A DNA stretch of 64,000 nt, from the NCBI RefSeq assembly GCF_041956535.1, contig NW_027192191.1, positions 1,313,443-1,377,442 of the forward strand. Direction: 5' to 3'. Position 1 is the first letter of the stretch; every line of letters begins with the position of its first letter. This DNA comes from Calcarisporiella thermophila CBS 279.70. Its lineage: Eukaryota > Calcarisporiellomycota. Under the pieces are notes generated by a model. The model was not told the DNA's origin. It did no database searches and saw only the letters and a list, made by a program, of their open reading frames with translations. Of this stretch, positions 34,379 to 44,356 are shown piece after piece. A program made the translations under genes and the position numbers.

Positions 34379-35715
34379 ATGTCCAACAATAATCTAGTGG
34401 CAAGTGTTTCTGATTTAATAAAGATCCAGCATTTTCCTACTCAAAGAAATCAAAAATTTTTGTTACTCATTTTTTTTCTTTCAATTTGTATTAACTTTCA
34501 ACCAATCTATAGTCTACGGTCTATCGTTTTGTCATTGATGATGTGATAAGCAACGTTCGAAATGATTTTGAAGACATGGGTATAGATGAGGCCGTTCTCA
34601 TGGAATTGCAACGCGTTTGTGTCCCATTTTCTTTTTTTTATAAAGATGAGAATATTAATACTCTATCTAGTCTTGGGAACAGAAAGTGGCTGAATCACAA
34701 GTAGCTGGCCTCGGTGAACACGATGAAGAATATGATTATAATGAAGAGTACGAATCACAACAACTTCACTCCCAGCAACCTTCTGGTGAGACGGTAGGGT
34801 TTTAATTGATTTCTCGAGACATTTTTACAGAGAGATCTTACATATCAGTATATAGGCAGTACAGGCTGCTGCAAATCTTGCTACGTTGGCTTCTGCTAGT
34901 GTTGCTATCCAAAATACAGAATCAAATGGTGTCGGCCGCCCACAACCGTTTTTAGTAATTTTCTACTTTAATAATTAGACACAAGAATATTACATTAATG
35001 TTGTATTTTTAGCCTCCTCGATCTATTGAGGATCAATCGCAGATTGCCTCCCAGCTGCATTCCCAACAGCAACACCAACAGTTACAACAACAGCATCATC
35101 TACATCACCAACAACCAAAACCGCAGCAGCCGCAACAACAGACACAACAGGGAATGAGCGGGAACCGACTTGTTCTTCCTGGAGGAAGCGGTCGGATACC
35201 TCAGCTAGACGGTGCAGATGATACAATAGCTATACGACTTGAGGATATTGAATGTGATTTCACTATTACGCCTCGAACACGGCGGATTGCCCAGGTTGAT
35301 GGAGAAGAGGATGCGGTAAATTATAGTTGCTAAATAGCAACTTTTTAGTTTGCTTTTCCTAATATACTTCCACAAATATAGGACGATGATATCAACTCGG
35401 AACTAGACGATACCGATGAAGAAGAAGAAAATGCCGATGGGGAAGATGGTGCTGTTGGTGGCAACATTGTTCTGTGCCTTTATGATAAGGTAACCAATTG
35501 ATAAATTCTTTTAAAATCTACTACATATATAAATCTTCGTTATATATAGGTAACACGGACAAAAAATAAGTGGAAATGCATTCTCAAGGATGGTGTTGTA
35601 TTCCTAAATGGACGCGACTATCTATTTCACAAGGTAATCTAAATTCAAAGCTCCTAATTTAATCATTAAATCAAACTTCTCGATTCTCTAGGCCAATGGT
35701 GATTTTGAGTGGTAA
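34379..35715 (+). CDS. TOA1: Transcription factor IIA large subunit
   Basis: Proposed join 34379..34405, 34513..34614, 34671..34793, 34856..34954, 35013..35315, 35382..35489, 35550..35633, 35692..35715, giving 289 aa with all seven introns in phase 0. TFIIA stabilises TBP on promoters. The N-terminal four-helix part is VYRFVIDDVISNVRNDFEDMG followed by SWEQKVAE. A Gln/His-rich linker (about residues 125-170) follows. An acidic region (DDINSELDDTDEEEENADG) precedes the beta-barrel LCLYDKVTRTKNKWKC, then LKDGVVFLNGRDYLFHKANGDFEW. The C-terminal W is the last residue, as in yeast TOA1. The start exon (nine codons, donor gtttct) is the weakest join. Confidence 0.93.
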
Positions 35716-36071
35716 AAAGCTGGAGATTCTGGACTATAAAATATGCTCTTTCCAGCTGGCTCCATCTTCTTTTTTTTTTGTATTTCCTCTCTCTCCTTCT
35801 CTTTCTGATGGCTGAAATGAAAGAAAAGAAAAACAAGAAAGAGAAATCGCCTTTATCTTAAATTTCTTTTGTACACTTTTTTGCACACTAGTGAGCAATG
35901 TTCTTTCTATAAAGATTCATCAAAGTTCTGCTATTTGACCCAGGTTGACTCAATGAATATCCATAAAGAAACCGGCTCAATGTTGTTCAATCAGTTTAGT
36001 ATTTTAACGCTCTGTTGAAAATGATGACTGGAAAAATAATTTTATGGCAAACAAATAATAAACACATATGT
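35716..36071. other. Convergent intergenic region TOA1 / RPS14
   Basis: 356 nt, AT-rich with a poly-T tract. Terminators of both genes are expected here. No gene. Confidence 0.4.
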
Positions 36072-36702
36072 TCACAAGCGACGACCGCGACGACCACCCT
36101 TACGTCGAGTAGAATCAGTGGGAATCGGGGTAACATCCTCAATACGTCCAATCCGCATGCCAGCACGAGCCAATGCTCTTAATGCGCTCTGTCCACCAGG
36201 TCCAGGGGTCTTCGGCCCATTACCACCTACTGCTCTCATTTTAATGTGCAAGGCAGTGATGCCGAGCTCTTTGCATCTAGCAGCAACATCCTGTGCCGCC
36301 AACATAGCAGCGTATGGAGAGGATTCATCACGGTCGGCTTTTACTTTCATTCCACCGGTAACACGCACCATAGTTTCGCGACCAGATAGATCGGTCACAT
36401 GAACGAAGGTATCATTAAAGGAAGCGAAGATATGTGCAACGCCGAAAACAAGTTCTCCTTCGCGCACCTGCGGACCAAGTGAAATGTTCTCTTGGACTTG
36501 GGTTTTCTTTGCTTTTTTGCCTGACTGTTAAGAAGAATATAAACTACATTGTTAGGACTGGATTTAAAAAAGCCATCAAAACATTGAATCCTCCACTACA
36601 TCCCGCTATCATCATAATATGCAATGAGGTGTACAACATGACTTCATGTTATATTATCTCTTACATGGATATAGAGGATGGATGGATGGATGTACCTACC
36701 AT
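36072..36702 (-). CDS. RPS14: Ribosomal protein uS11 (RPS14), cytosolic 40S
   Basis: Proposed complement join 36072..36524, 36700..36702, giving 151 aa, identical to the length of human RPS14. Exon 2 carries the whole conserved protein: [56 protein letters not shown], and the basic tail [13 protein letters not shown] that reaches the decoding platform. The codon before the exon must be supplied by splicing. The only in-register ATG upstream is at 36702, which is immediately followed by GTAGGT, so exon 1 would code only for Met. The 175-nt intron is longer than most here and holds (GATG)n on the + strand. A short alternative first exon cannot be excluded. Confidence 0.93.
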
Positions 36703-37347
36703 AGTAGATTTATGGACTTAAAGAGAGGAATAACTATATTATGCAATATAATAATCTATATCTTCTCTCTAAGCTGCGTCTTGTCACACAAAGTCTTTTT
36801 CCCTTTAAATGTGCCTTCAATGTGACCATCATCTACAACGTTTCTTTGAAAATATTGATGAGTTACCCATTCTACATTTTTTTATTGCAACTTAAGTAAT
36901 ATCTACTTATGGCTGTTTGATGAAATATATAAATACAAGAATCATACCTGAAAAATAGAATTGCAGCAGATATTTATCAACATTTTTGCACAGTAGTGAA
37001 GAAACCTCAAGTGTATAAACACTCCTATCATAATAATTCGTAAATTTAGGTTTAGAGAATCTATTTTTTTAACTTTTAGAGGAGACCCGGCGTGCTAACC
37101 AGCTATATCATGATATCAATCTCTATTATCTCTTTAAACTTGTTTCATTTTTCTACAGAAGAAGGGTGTCCTCCAAAAGGCAACATCAGCAAAGAAATTG
37201 GCCATGGCCGAGAGTGCGAGATCTCTCTTGTGGAACAAAACAAGAAAATAATAGGTTGGTTATCTTATTATTAGCATCATAATATAGTTGGATGACGAGC
37301 TGGGGCCTCTCCAACAGATTAAAAGCTGCAAAATAAAGGGGAAAAAA
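36703..37347. other. Intergenic with splice-like signals, no assigned gene
   Basis: Contains RPS14 promoter sequence. On the + strand, a strong branch-point-like GCTAAC (near 37098) and a pyrimidine tract ending CTACAG at about 37160 precede a GC-richer stretch. The frame there reads KKGVLQKATSAKKLAM and stops at about 37253. This may be a terminal exon of a small basic protein. I cannot place its 5' exons. Confidence 0.3.
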
Positions 37348-37563
37348 ATGCCATATTCGAAAAATTTTTTGATAGTAAAGACAGCCAATTGTAAATGTTT
37401 ACTAATCAAAACCTACTATCATTCTTATGCTACCCAATCAACAACTTTTGAACAGTTCCGAAATTCTCTAAAGGAGGCAGTAAAATCATCTAATATTGCA
37501 GAAATATTGCGAATACCTAGAGTTATGTATTTTTTGCACTACTGCAGTGTTTTATTATCGTAG
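37348..37563 (+). CDS. Hypothetical small protein (71 aa, unspliced reading)
   Basis: ATG 37348 gives MPYSKNFLIVKTANCK with a presequence-like start, then TTFEQFRNSLKEAVKSS, a helical stretch with more complex codon content than its surroundings. A donor at about 37524 and an acceptor at about 37561 could replace the C-terminus. No family is recognised; this may be noise. Confidence 0.25.
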   Translation: MPYSKNFLIVKTANCKCLLIKTYYHSYATQSTTFEQFRNSLKEAVKSSNIAEILRIPRVMYFLHYCSVLLS

Positions 37564-38047
37564 CGATGTAGCGTAATAGCTGATTGAACATGGCCTTTTT
37601 CTGCCATAAATTACAATTAAAAGGTATAGATATTATGATACTCCATGAATGAGATTTACAGGAAGCGAGTCATGATTTAATCTGATTTTGATATATTGAT
37701 ACTATAACTTATTTATTGAAAAAAAAAAAAGAATTGCATATGTTATCATTATTGTTCATTGCAGACCCTCTTAATATATTCTTCAGACATGAATATATTA
37801 AAACAAACTGTATTGCTTGCTTGCGTAGACGTGTGCCCGAAACTCGAGTATGTTTGGGAACTTAAATGATCTGATTTTCTTATTGTTATTCATCACTCAA
37901 TATGGTATAGTGGTTTTGAATTATTTCCATTTCAAAACAATGGAATCTCCTTCGATTAATCAGCAAAGCCTCGAAAATTATCTCCGACCTAGTTAGTATA
38001 TAAGTAAGTCTTCTGAGTGGGTATGAGCTAATCCCAAGAGCAGCAAC
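37564..38047 (+). promoter_or_regulatory. Intergenic with TATA box before the DsbA-like gene
   Basis: TATATAAG at 37997-38004 lies 44 nt before ATG 38048, a plausible core promoter. The rest is AT-rich with a poly-A run near 37720. Confidence 0.5.
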
Positions 38048-38846
38048 ATGTCACAGCATATAATTCAGATTGATATTGTTTCCGATGGTAAGTTATTGCC
38101 CATTGTCAGTCCTTTCACTTAATTTCCTTTGTCCTTTTATCAGAATTTCTTCTCTATTACAGTCGATACTTTTTTTTTACACTAGCATGGTATTAAACAT
38201 ATTTATGTTAGTTACATGTCCTTGGTGTTACATCGGAAAGCGTCGTCTAGAAAGAGCTATACGCAGTTTTCAGTTAAATCACTCTGAAGTCCAATTTAGC
38301 ATTGAATGGCACCCTTATCTACTTGATCCAGTTACACCACCTCGTGAGAGTTATAAAAGAATGGATCGAATGCGGCAGAAATTTGGTACACAAGCAGAAG
38401 AGGCCGTCAGTCGTGTAATCCAAATTGCTGAAACTGAGGGACTTAAAATGGTTTGGGATTATTATACCGGTTCAACTATTGATGCCCACAGATTAATCAA
38501 TCTTGCGAAGCAACTTGATAATGGTGATAAAATGAGGAGTCTTGAGAATGCTATCGTAGAGGCGCTCTTCTCAGCTATACATGTACAAGGTAGAGATATT
38601 ACCCAATACGAAATCTTAGCAGATATTGCAGCAAGTGTTGGAATAGATAAAAGGATGGTGTTGGCATACTTGCAAACTCCACAAGGAGAGATGGAGGTAC
38701 GTCAGGAGGCTTCACGAAACTTCCGGCGTAATATCAATGGTGTTCCACATTTCCTTGTTGGTAAGAGATATGCTTTGGGTGGAGCCCAGGAAAGCGAGAT
38801 ATTTGTAGAGGTATTTGAGATGTTGTTAAAATTGGAGACCCCCTGA
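38048..38846 (+). CDS. DsbA/FrnE-type thiol oxidoreductase
   Basis: Proposed join 38048..38087, 38212..38846, giving 224 aa. The thioredoxin-fold active site CPWC occurs at residues 16-19 (VTCPWCYIGKRRLE), formed across the intron. The helical insertion and the cis-Pro strand follow, with the C-terminal motif INGVPHFLVGKRYALGGAQ typical of DsbA-like FrnE proteins. The N-terminus (MSQHIIQIDIVSD) has no targeting signal, so a cytosolic thiol-disulfide or stress role is inferred. Length matches bacterial and fungal FrnE-like proteins (about 210-240 aa). Confidence 0.9.
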
Positions 38847-39362
38847 TGGCCCCTTGTATTATTTGTTTTTTTATTCACATTTTCATAAATAATCTTCCTT
38901 ATATTTCAAAAATTTCCGCTGTACGCTTTACTATGCAATCGGTGCTCTAATTAGTCGAAGTACACATTATCTAACTATTTTCCTTTATTTTCTATATTAT
39001 TTAACATACATTTCAAAGGTTATCAGATATGTTCTCATATTTTGTAATTGTTGCAAATATAACGGAATACTTGCAGAGTTTTTGAAAGAATCGCCTAGCA
39101 CTGATTACGCCATCGAGAGCAATGAAAAGGGTTAGGTAGACAAGCCACAAATGATATTCACTCTGACTTTCCATTCTAAATAGCCTACACAGTTGTAGAT
39201 GCACAGACCTCAATGATGCAATACACCTATATAGTCTCATCTAATATCTAGCACGCTTTTTTTTTTATACTTTGCCCTAAAAACTTATCGGCTACATATA
39301 GCTTGCTATTTGGAAATCATCTATGGTAAAGATTTACTGGGGAAAAAAAATTAATATAATTC
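38847..39362. other. Intergenic, nothing recognised
   Basis: AT-rich. A 75-codon - strand frame at 39013-39240 has no recognisable feature beyond one hydrophobic stretch and is not called. Confidence 0.35.
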
Positions 39363-39394
39363 TATCCCTATAACAAATGGTCATAAGAAAAACG
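39363..39394 (+). repeat. Left inverted repeat
   Basis: Pairs with 40241-40273. Inner unique sequence (39395-39456) is purine-rich and continues into the gap. Confidence 0.8.
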
Positions 39395-39456
39395 GAAGGA
39401 AAACACAAGGATGCAGGCAGAAAGGATGGAGATGCTCCAGATTTCAATATATTTTT

Positions 39457-40237
39457 NNNNNNNNNNNNNNNNNNNNNNNNNNNNNNNNNNNNNNNNNNNN
39501 NNNNNNNNNNNNNNNNNNNNNNNNNNNNNNNNNNNNNNNNNNNNNNNNNNNNNNNNNNNNNNNNNNNNNNNNNNNNNNNNNNNNNNNNNNNNNNNNNNNN
39601 NNNNNNNNNNNNNNNNNNNNNNNNNNNNNNNNNNNNNNNNNNNNNNNNNNNNNNNNNNNNNNNNNNNNNNNNNNNNNNNNNNNNNNNNNNNNNNNNNNNN
39701 NNNNNNNNNNNNNNNNNNNNNNNNNNNNNNNNNNNNNNNNNNNNNNNNNNNNNNNNNNNNNNNNNNNNNNNNNNNNNNNNNNNNNNNNNNNNNNNNNNNN
39801 NNNNNNNNNNNNNNNNNNNNNNNNNNNNNNNNNNNNNNNNNNNNNNNNNNNNNNNNNNNNNNNNNNNNNNNNNNNNNNNNNNNNNNNNNNNNNNNNNNNN
39901 NNNNNNNNNNNNNNNNNNNNNNNNNNNNNNNNNNNNNNNNNNNNNNNNNNNNNNNNNNNNNNNNNNNNNNNNNNNNNNNNNNNNNNNNNNNNNNNNNNNN
40001 NNNNNNNNNNNNNNNNNNNNNNNNNNNNNNNNNNNNNNNNNNNNNNNNNNNNNNNNNNNNNNNNNNNNNNNNNNNNNNNNNNNNNNNNNNNNNNNNNNNN
40101 NNNNNNNNNNNNNNNNNNNNNNNNNNNNNNNNNNNNNNNNNNNNNNNNNNNNNNNNNNNNNNNNNNNNNNNNNNNNNNNNNNNNNNNNNNNNNNNNNNNN
40201 NNNNNNNNNNNNNNNNNNNNNNNNNNNNNNNNNNNNN
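39457..40237. other. Assembly gap (781 N)
   Basis: Run of N. Frames spanning it are meaningless. Confidence 1.
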
Positions 40238-40240
40238 TCT

Positions 40241-40273
40241 CGTTTTTCTTATGACCATTTGTTGTAGGGTATA
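40241..40273 (-). repeat. Right inverted repeat
   Basis: Reverse complement of the left arm. Only three bases (TCT) are read between the gap and the arm. Confidence 0.8.
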
Positions 40274-41260
40274 GTGCAATACAATTTATTGCAGCAGCCA
40301 AGATAGATAAAGATATCTGTAATAGCTTAAAGAAATTCTTCTTTATATATACGAACCTACGTATTACTTATAGTATCGAATATATCACCATTGTAAACTT
40401 TAATATGAACACCCAATACGTTCCAGAAATTGGCGCGCGAAGGATCGGGTTTTGTAATCTTCATGAACCTCATATAAATCACCTGGTTTATATCGAAAAA
40501 AATGTATAATTTATAAATTCAGTTAACCCATTCAATGTTTTTAGCAAGCCTAACTTTTCATATTACACTTAGATAATTGATAGCAGAAACTAATGTTATC
40601 AATTTTCAAAAGTACAAATAGATTTGGTATATTCAATCAAGAATGTTACAAAAATTACAAGCCGTGTTGTGTATACACTTGAAAAAAATAGCATAATTCT
40701 TTTATCCTCCTCTAGCCATTTTCCTTAACATTATTTAAAACTATTTCAACTAATGTTATACATATTTGAAAACAAAGGAAAAAGCGCCAAACCAGTTAGA
40801 TAACCCCAACATATATTCATTAAAATAGGTAACTATTTGCTTCAGAGGTACAAAGTGCTTAACCTATTAAATTTATTGTTAACGATATATATCTACTCAT
40901 TGCTTTATAGATGACTGCTTTTATAATATATACAAGTAAATTGCAAGTGTTAAAATTGCAGGTCTACCGTATATAAGCCACAATAGATGTGCTCACTAAT
41001 TTCTGGTCCAAATCTGCGATCAACACAAGAAATGAAATTAATTCCAAAAGCGGAATTACTCTCAAAACAAATCGACACAAAGAATTTCTTAAGCATTGTT
41101 AGGTATTAAAAGAACACTGTAGAGTTGTCTCAATGGGAAGTTCCTTTTACTTCATTAAACTAGTCTAATTTTTACTGTCTACTTTCTTGTTTCTTTCTCC
41201 ACCTTTGGGACATAATATTAAAGCCCAAGCGAATGTTTTTTAGCAACTAATTGGCAGTAA
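40274..41260. other. Long AT-rich intergenic region
   Basis: 987 nt upstream of the kelch gene. TATATAAG occurs near 40972. No coding frame is supported. The final 100 nt are the pyrimidine-rich leader of the kelch gene. Confidence 0.4.
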
Positions 41261-44032
41261 ATGCCAACAGCGAATGCAACTGGTCGAAAAAGGATGAAAC
41301 ACCATATACTATTATTTCTGACATTACTCGCGTTACCTGAATATGCCTTGCTCGCACCCACTGACACCTCCAATACTCTTACGCCACGCTTTCACCACAC
41401 AACTACTCTCCTCGGTACGAAGAATTTGATAATTGGAGGCACTACAGATGTTTCGAATACGCTTGCCTCCACGATTATTTTCCATGATTTGCTTACTTCA
41501 ACTGCACAAGACGTACCTGCACCATCGCTTCTTGTTAGTGGACATAGCGTCATTCCCATAATGCAGAATGCAAGCATATTTCCCAATCTCCTTATAATAT
41601 TTGGCATCACGAGTTTCTCAACGAGTCCTCCAAAATTTCTGCAAAATGCTCTCCTTTACGATCCAACTCTAGGTGTCATCAACTCGTTCGAGTTTTCAGC
41701 CCCATTCCCACCACCCAGAAATGCGCAGACTGCAACTCTAGTAGGTCTGGATAAGATCGTTGTTTTAGGAGGGCTGACGGCTAATGCGCAACACGAGAAT
41801 GCAATGGAAGTCCTTGGCGACGCATGGATATTCGACCTAAAAACTATTACATGGAGTCGTATTCCAACTCTTGGATTTGAACCTGTTTTTGGCCACACGA
41901 CTGTGTCAGTTGCGGATACTTTCCTTGTATCGTGCTTTGGGATGAATGCCAAGCAAGACGAACAAAATTCTTGTACACTACTCCACCTCCCTACTCTTAA
42001 GTTTATTGAGCCTATATATACAAATGGGCTGAGACCACCACCACGCTCTTCTGCTTCTTTATTATTATCACCAGATGGAAGAACCATAATTGCATTTGGA
42101 GGAGTAAATTTCAAAACGGGACCCTACGGAGATATGTGGTTATTGGATGTAAGTCGGCTCCCGGAAATGGCTTGGAAGCCAGTGGATATGACCGACAAAG
42201 GAGGGCCAATTCCAGGTCCGAGATCGGGGCATACGGCGACAGCAGTGGGACCGGACGGTAGTGTGATGATGGTGTGGGGGGGCGCTGTGAATGAAACTGC
42301 ATTGGCCGACACGCAGGCTTATTATTACGACATGAAGACATTTACATGGGCCGATGAATCAATCATTCGGGCAATGTACAGACCGAGGCTAGTAAATACT
42401 ATTCAACAAGAGCCACTTATTCCAACCCGAGTTAACACAATAGGAATTGGCAACAATGACCTCATCGATGCAACAAAATCATCAATAGCGCAGAGACTTG
42501 AGCCAACGACAATAGTAGCTATTGGGGTCTGCGTTGGAGTAGTTTTTGCAACCGGGAGCGGCCTATTAATTTGCTTCTTTTGCAGGAGAATGAAGCGGAA
42601 TTCCAATACACAAAGTAACGAGTTTGGGACCGCATTTGAAGGAAATGGTGACGACGAAAAAAGAAAAATGCTGAAGGCTTCACCTCCCTCCACTCAAGAG
42701 AAAAAACATCATCGAGAGACGGAAGCTTATGATCCTATGGACGATTACTATTTACAGATTCCCTCGGCACCCACATTAACCATCAGTTGCCCGGAGGAAA
42801 CCGAAAGCGTGTCACCATCGAGGAATGTGGAGTCTTTAGAGTGGAGGGGTGATTTTGTGCAGGATCCTCCTACGACTAGTTGGAATCTTTCAAGGAAAGG
42901 TCGAGAAGCCATGCTGATCACAGTTGGCGAAGGAGGCTATTGCGTGTGGGTAGGAACTGAAAATATAGCTGCCTCAGAACCAATGCCCACAATACAGCAG
43001 AAGATTACTCCCTCAATCCAAATTAGTCATGCAGTTTTCCAACGAGCTCAGTCAGCTACTCCAGGAACAAAGGAGCCGCTCCAGCCAAGTGAGCAAACCA
43101 GCCCAATTAAATCGAAAACTCCAGAGCAAACCTCCAATGCACCCAAAAAGAGGTTGGGAATACGTTCCGTGGTAGATGCATTTAGTCGTCCTACACCAGT
43201 CCCTGCAGGAGAATCTAGCGGAAAGGGGCGTAACTTATTGCCAAGACGGTCGATTGGTGAGCTTGCACATCGCAAATTTCTAAAACGTGCCATCACATTC
43301 CCCGTTGTACGTAACGATTCGCCCCACATCGCCCCCTCACTCCAAGCATGTCCACTTCGAAACTCGGTTTCATCGACTGGAAAACTTTCAGTGAGATCGT
43401 TGCAGTGGGTCGGGTTCGACACATCAATGGTGGACCTTGTGGACCACAGAAGGAGCCAAGCATTGGTGGTTACAAATCAGGTTCATGCAGAGGCAAAAAA
43501 ATTTGAAAGCGAGATGGAAAGCATATCTAGAGATCCGGTTGCGTCGAAAGAGCCCAGAAATATTATATCCCAAATTGAGAGGAATACAACATACGAGGAA
43601 GATGAGCATGTGAGCACAACTGGAGCGGTAGGAGAGGATGAGGAAGGAAGTGATTATGTTCAACGCTGGTTACAAACTGATGCTAATGCAAGGCCTCCAT
43701 TCAATGAGAGCATATCTTCAAGGGGTGTACCAATTCTCTCGAAATCCGCAACTCGACCCCCAGAGGACGAAGCATGGAAACAAGAAAATCGCCATAGCTT
43801 CTGGCAATGGCATTCTCCGCCTTCACCTTCATTAAGACACAGCGTTATTTCTGTTACAACTACAATCGGTGACAGTGCTCGTCCTGCTGATATACAGACT
43901 CCAACCTCAGAATATAATAGTGACGACTGCAATTGGGACATTGATGATATAGGATTTCCACTGCCTCCAACCTATATTGAATCTGAAAAATCAAAACGGA
44001 CTTCTACCGATGCAATTGGCGTTGCGCTTTAA
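41261..44032 (+). CDS. Kelch-repeat single-pass membrane protein
   Basis: A single exon of 923 aa. ATG 41261 or, equally well, ATG 41294 (MKHHILLFLTLLALPEYALL) gives a signal peptide. The ectodomain (about residues 35-380) holds kelch blades: PRFHHTTTLLGTKNLIIGG, ATLVGLDKIVVLGGL then DAWIFDLKTITWSRI, FGHTTVSVAD, PDGRTIIAFGG then YGDMWLLDVS, and GPRSGHTATAVGP then MMVWGG with YYYDMKTFTW. One transmembrane helix follows at about 417-440 (IGVCVGVVFATGSGLLICFF), stopped by CRRMKRN. The cytoplasmic tail of about 480 residues is disordered, rich in Ser/Thr/Pro/Glu with a basic patch (RRSIGELAHRKFLKRA). The topology is that of a cell-surface sensor or adhesion protein. The ligand is unknown. The lack of introns in 2.8 kb contrasts with its neighbours. 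Confidence 0.85.
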   Translation: MPTANATGRKRMKHHILLFLTLLALPEYALLAPTDTSNTLTPRFHHTTTLLGTKNLIIGGTTDVSNTLASTIIFHDLLTSTAQDVPAPSLLVSGHSVIPIMQNASIFPNLLIIFGITSFSTSPPKFLQNALLYDPTLGVINSFEFSAPFPPPRNAQTATLVGLDKIVVLGGLTANAQHENAMEVLGDAWIFDLKTITWSRIPTLGFEPVFGHTTVSVADTFLVSCFGMNAKQDEQNSCTLLHLPTLKFIEPIYTNGLRPPPRSSASLLLSPDGRTIIAFGGVNFKTGPYGDMWLLDVSRLPEMAWKPVDMTDKGGPIPGPRSGHTATAVGPDGSVMMVWGGAVNETALADTQAYYYDMKTFTWADESIIRAMYRPRLVNTIQQEPLIPTRVNTIGIGNNDLIDATKSSIAQRLEPTTIVAIGVCVGVVFATGSGLLICFFCRRMKRNSNTQSNEFGTAFEGNGDDEKRKMLKASPPSTQEKKHHRETEAYDPMDDYYLQIPSAPTLTISCPEETESVSPSRNVESLEWRGDFVQDPPTTSWNLSRKGREAMLITVGEGGYCVWVGTENIAASEPMPTIQQKITPSIQISHAVFQRAQSATPGTKEPLQPSEQTSPIKSKTPEQTSNAPKKRLGIRSVVDAFSRPTPVPAGESSGKGRNLLPRRSIGELAHRKFLKRAITFPVVRNDSPHIAPSLQACPLRNSVSSTGKLSVRSLQWVGFDTSMVDLVDHRRSQALVVTNQVHAEAKKFESEMESISRDPVASKEPRNIISQIERNTTYEEDEHVSTTGAVGEDEEGSDYVQRWLQTDANARPPFNESISSRGVPILSKSATRPPEDEAWKQENRHSFWQWHSPPSPSLRHSVISVTTTIGDSARPADIQTPTSEYNSDDCNWDIDDIGFPLPPTYIESEKSKRTSTDAIGVAL

Positions 44033-44356
44033 GTGGATTTTTTAAGGATCATATATTTTCACTCTTTATAAGACTTGTTTGCAATTTTTTTTTAATTTTT
44101 GCTTTTCTGCTTAAAATTTAACCAACATTGATATATTTCCTCTTCCTTTTCCATTTCTTTTCTCCTCCTTTTTATACATTTTTAAATAGAATGAAATTTG
44201 GATTGATGAAAATATTATTTCTCTACTCTAAAAAAGTTGGATACTATCAACATTATACAAGAAATATTCACCATCGTCTAAATTATCTGGGAAAAGTAGC
44301 ATACGGAAGTAATTCAATTGAATCCAGTAGGCCGGATAATTCTCTCGATTCCCTGC
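44033..44356. other. Convergent intergenic region
   Basis: Tail-to-tail spacer of 324 nt between the kelch gene (+) and the His/Lys-rich secreted protein (-). AT-rich with T tracts suited to terminators. Nothing else. Confidence 0.4.

Larger units (their letters stand above)
39363..40273. mobile_element. Candidate inverted-repeat element containing the assembly gap
   Basis: Left arm 39363-39394 and right arm 40241-40273 are inverted copies. The inner 22 nt (ACAAATGGTCATAAGAAAAA followed by CG) are identical, and the outer ~10 nt (TATCCCTATA against TATACCCTACA) are nearly so. The span is about 911 nt, of which 781 are N. Similarity stops just inside the CG. This is the layout of terminal inverted repeats of a small DNA transposon or MITE. 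No transposase is readable. Confidence 0.6.

Noticed and set aside
39013-39240. 75-aa - strand frame with a hydrophobic stretch
   Set aside because: No family, no promoter or splice support, and AT-rich context; chance frame likely.
39368-40301. Long frames spanning the gap
   Set aside because: They are open only because N is not read as a stop. Flanking codons are the inverted repeat itself.
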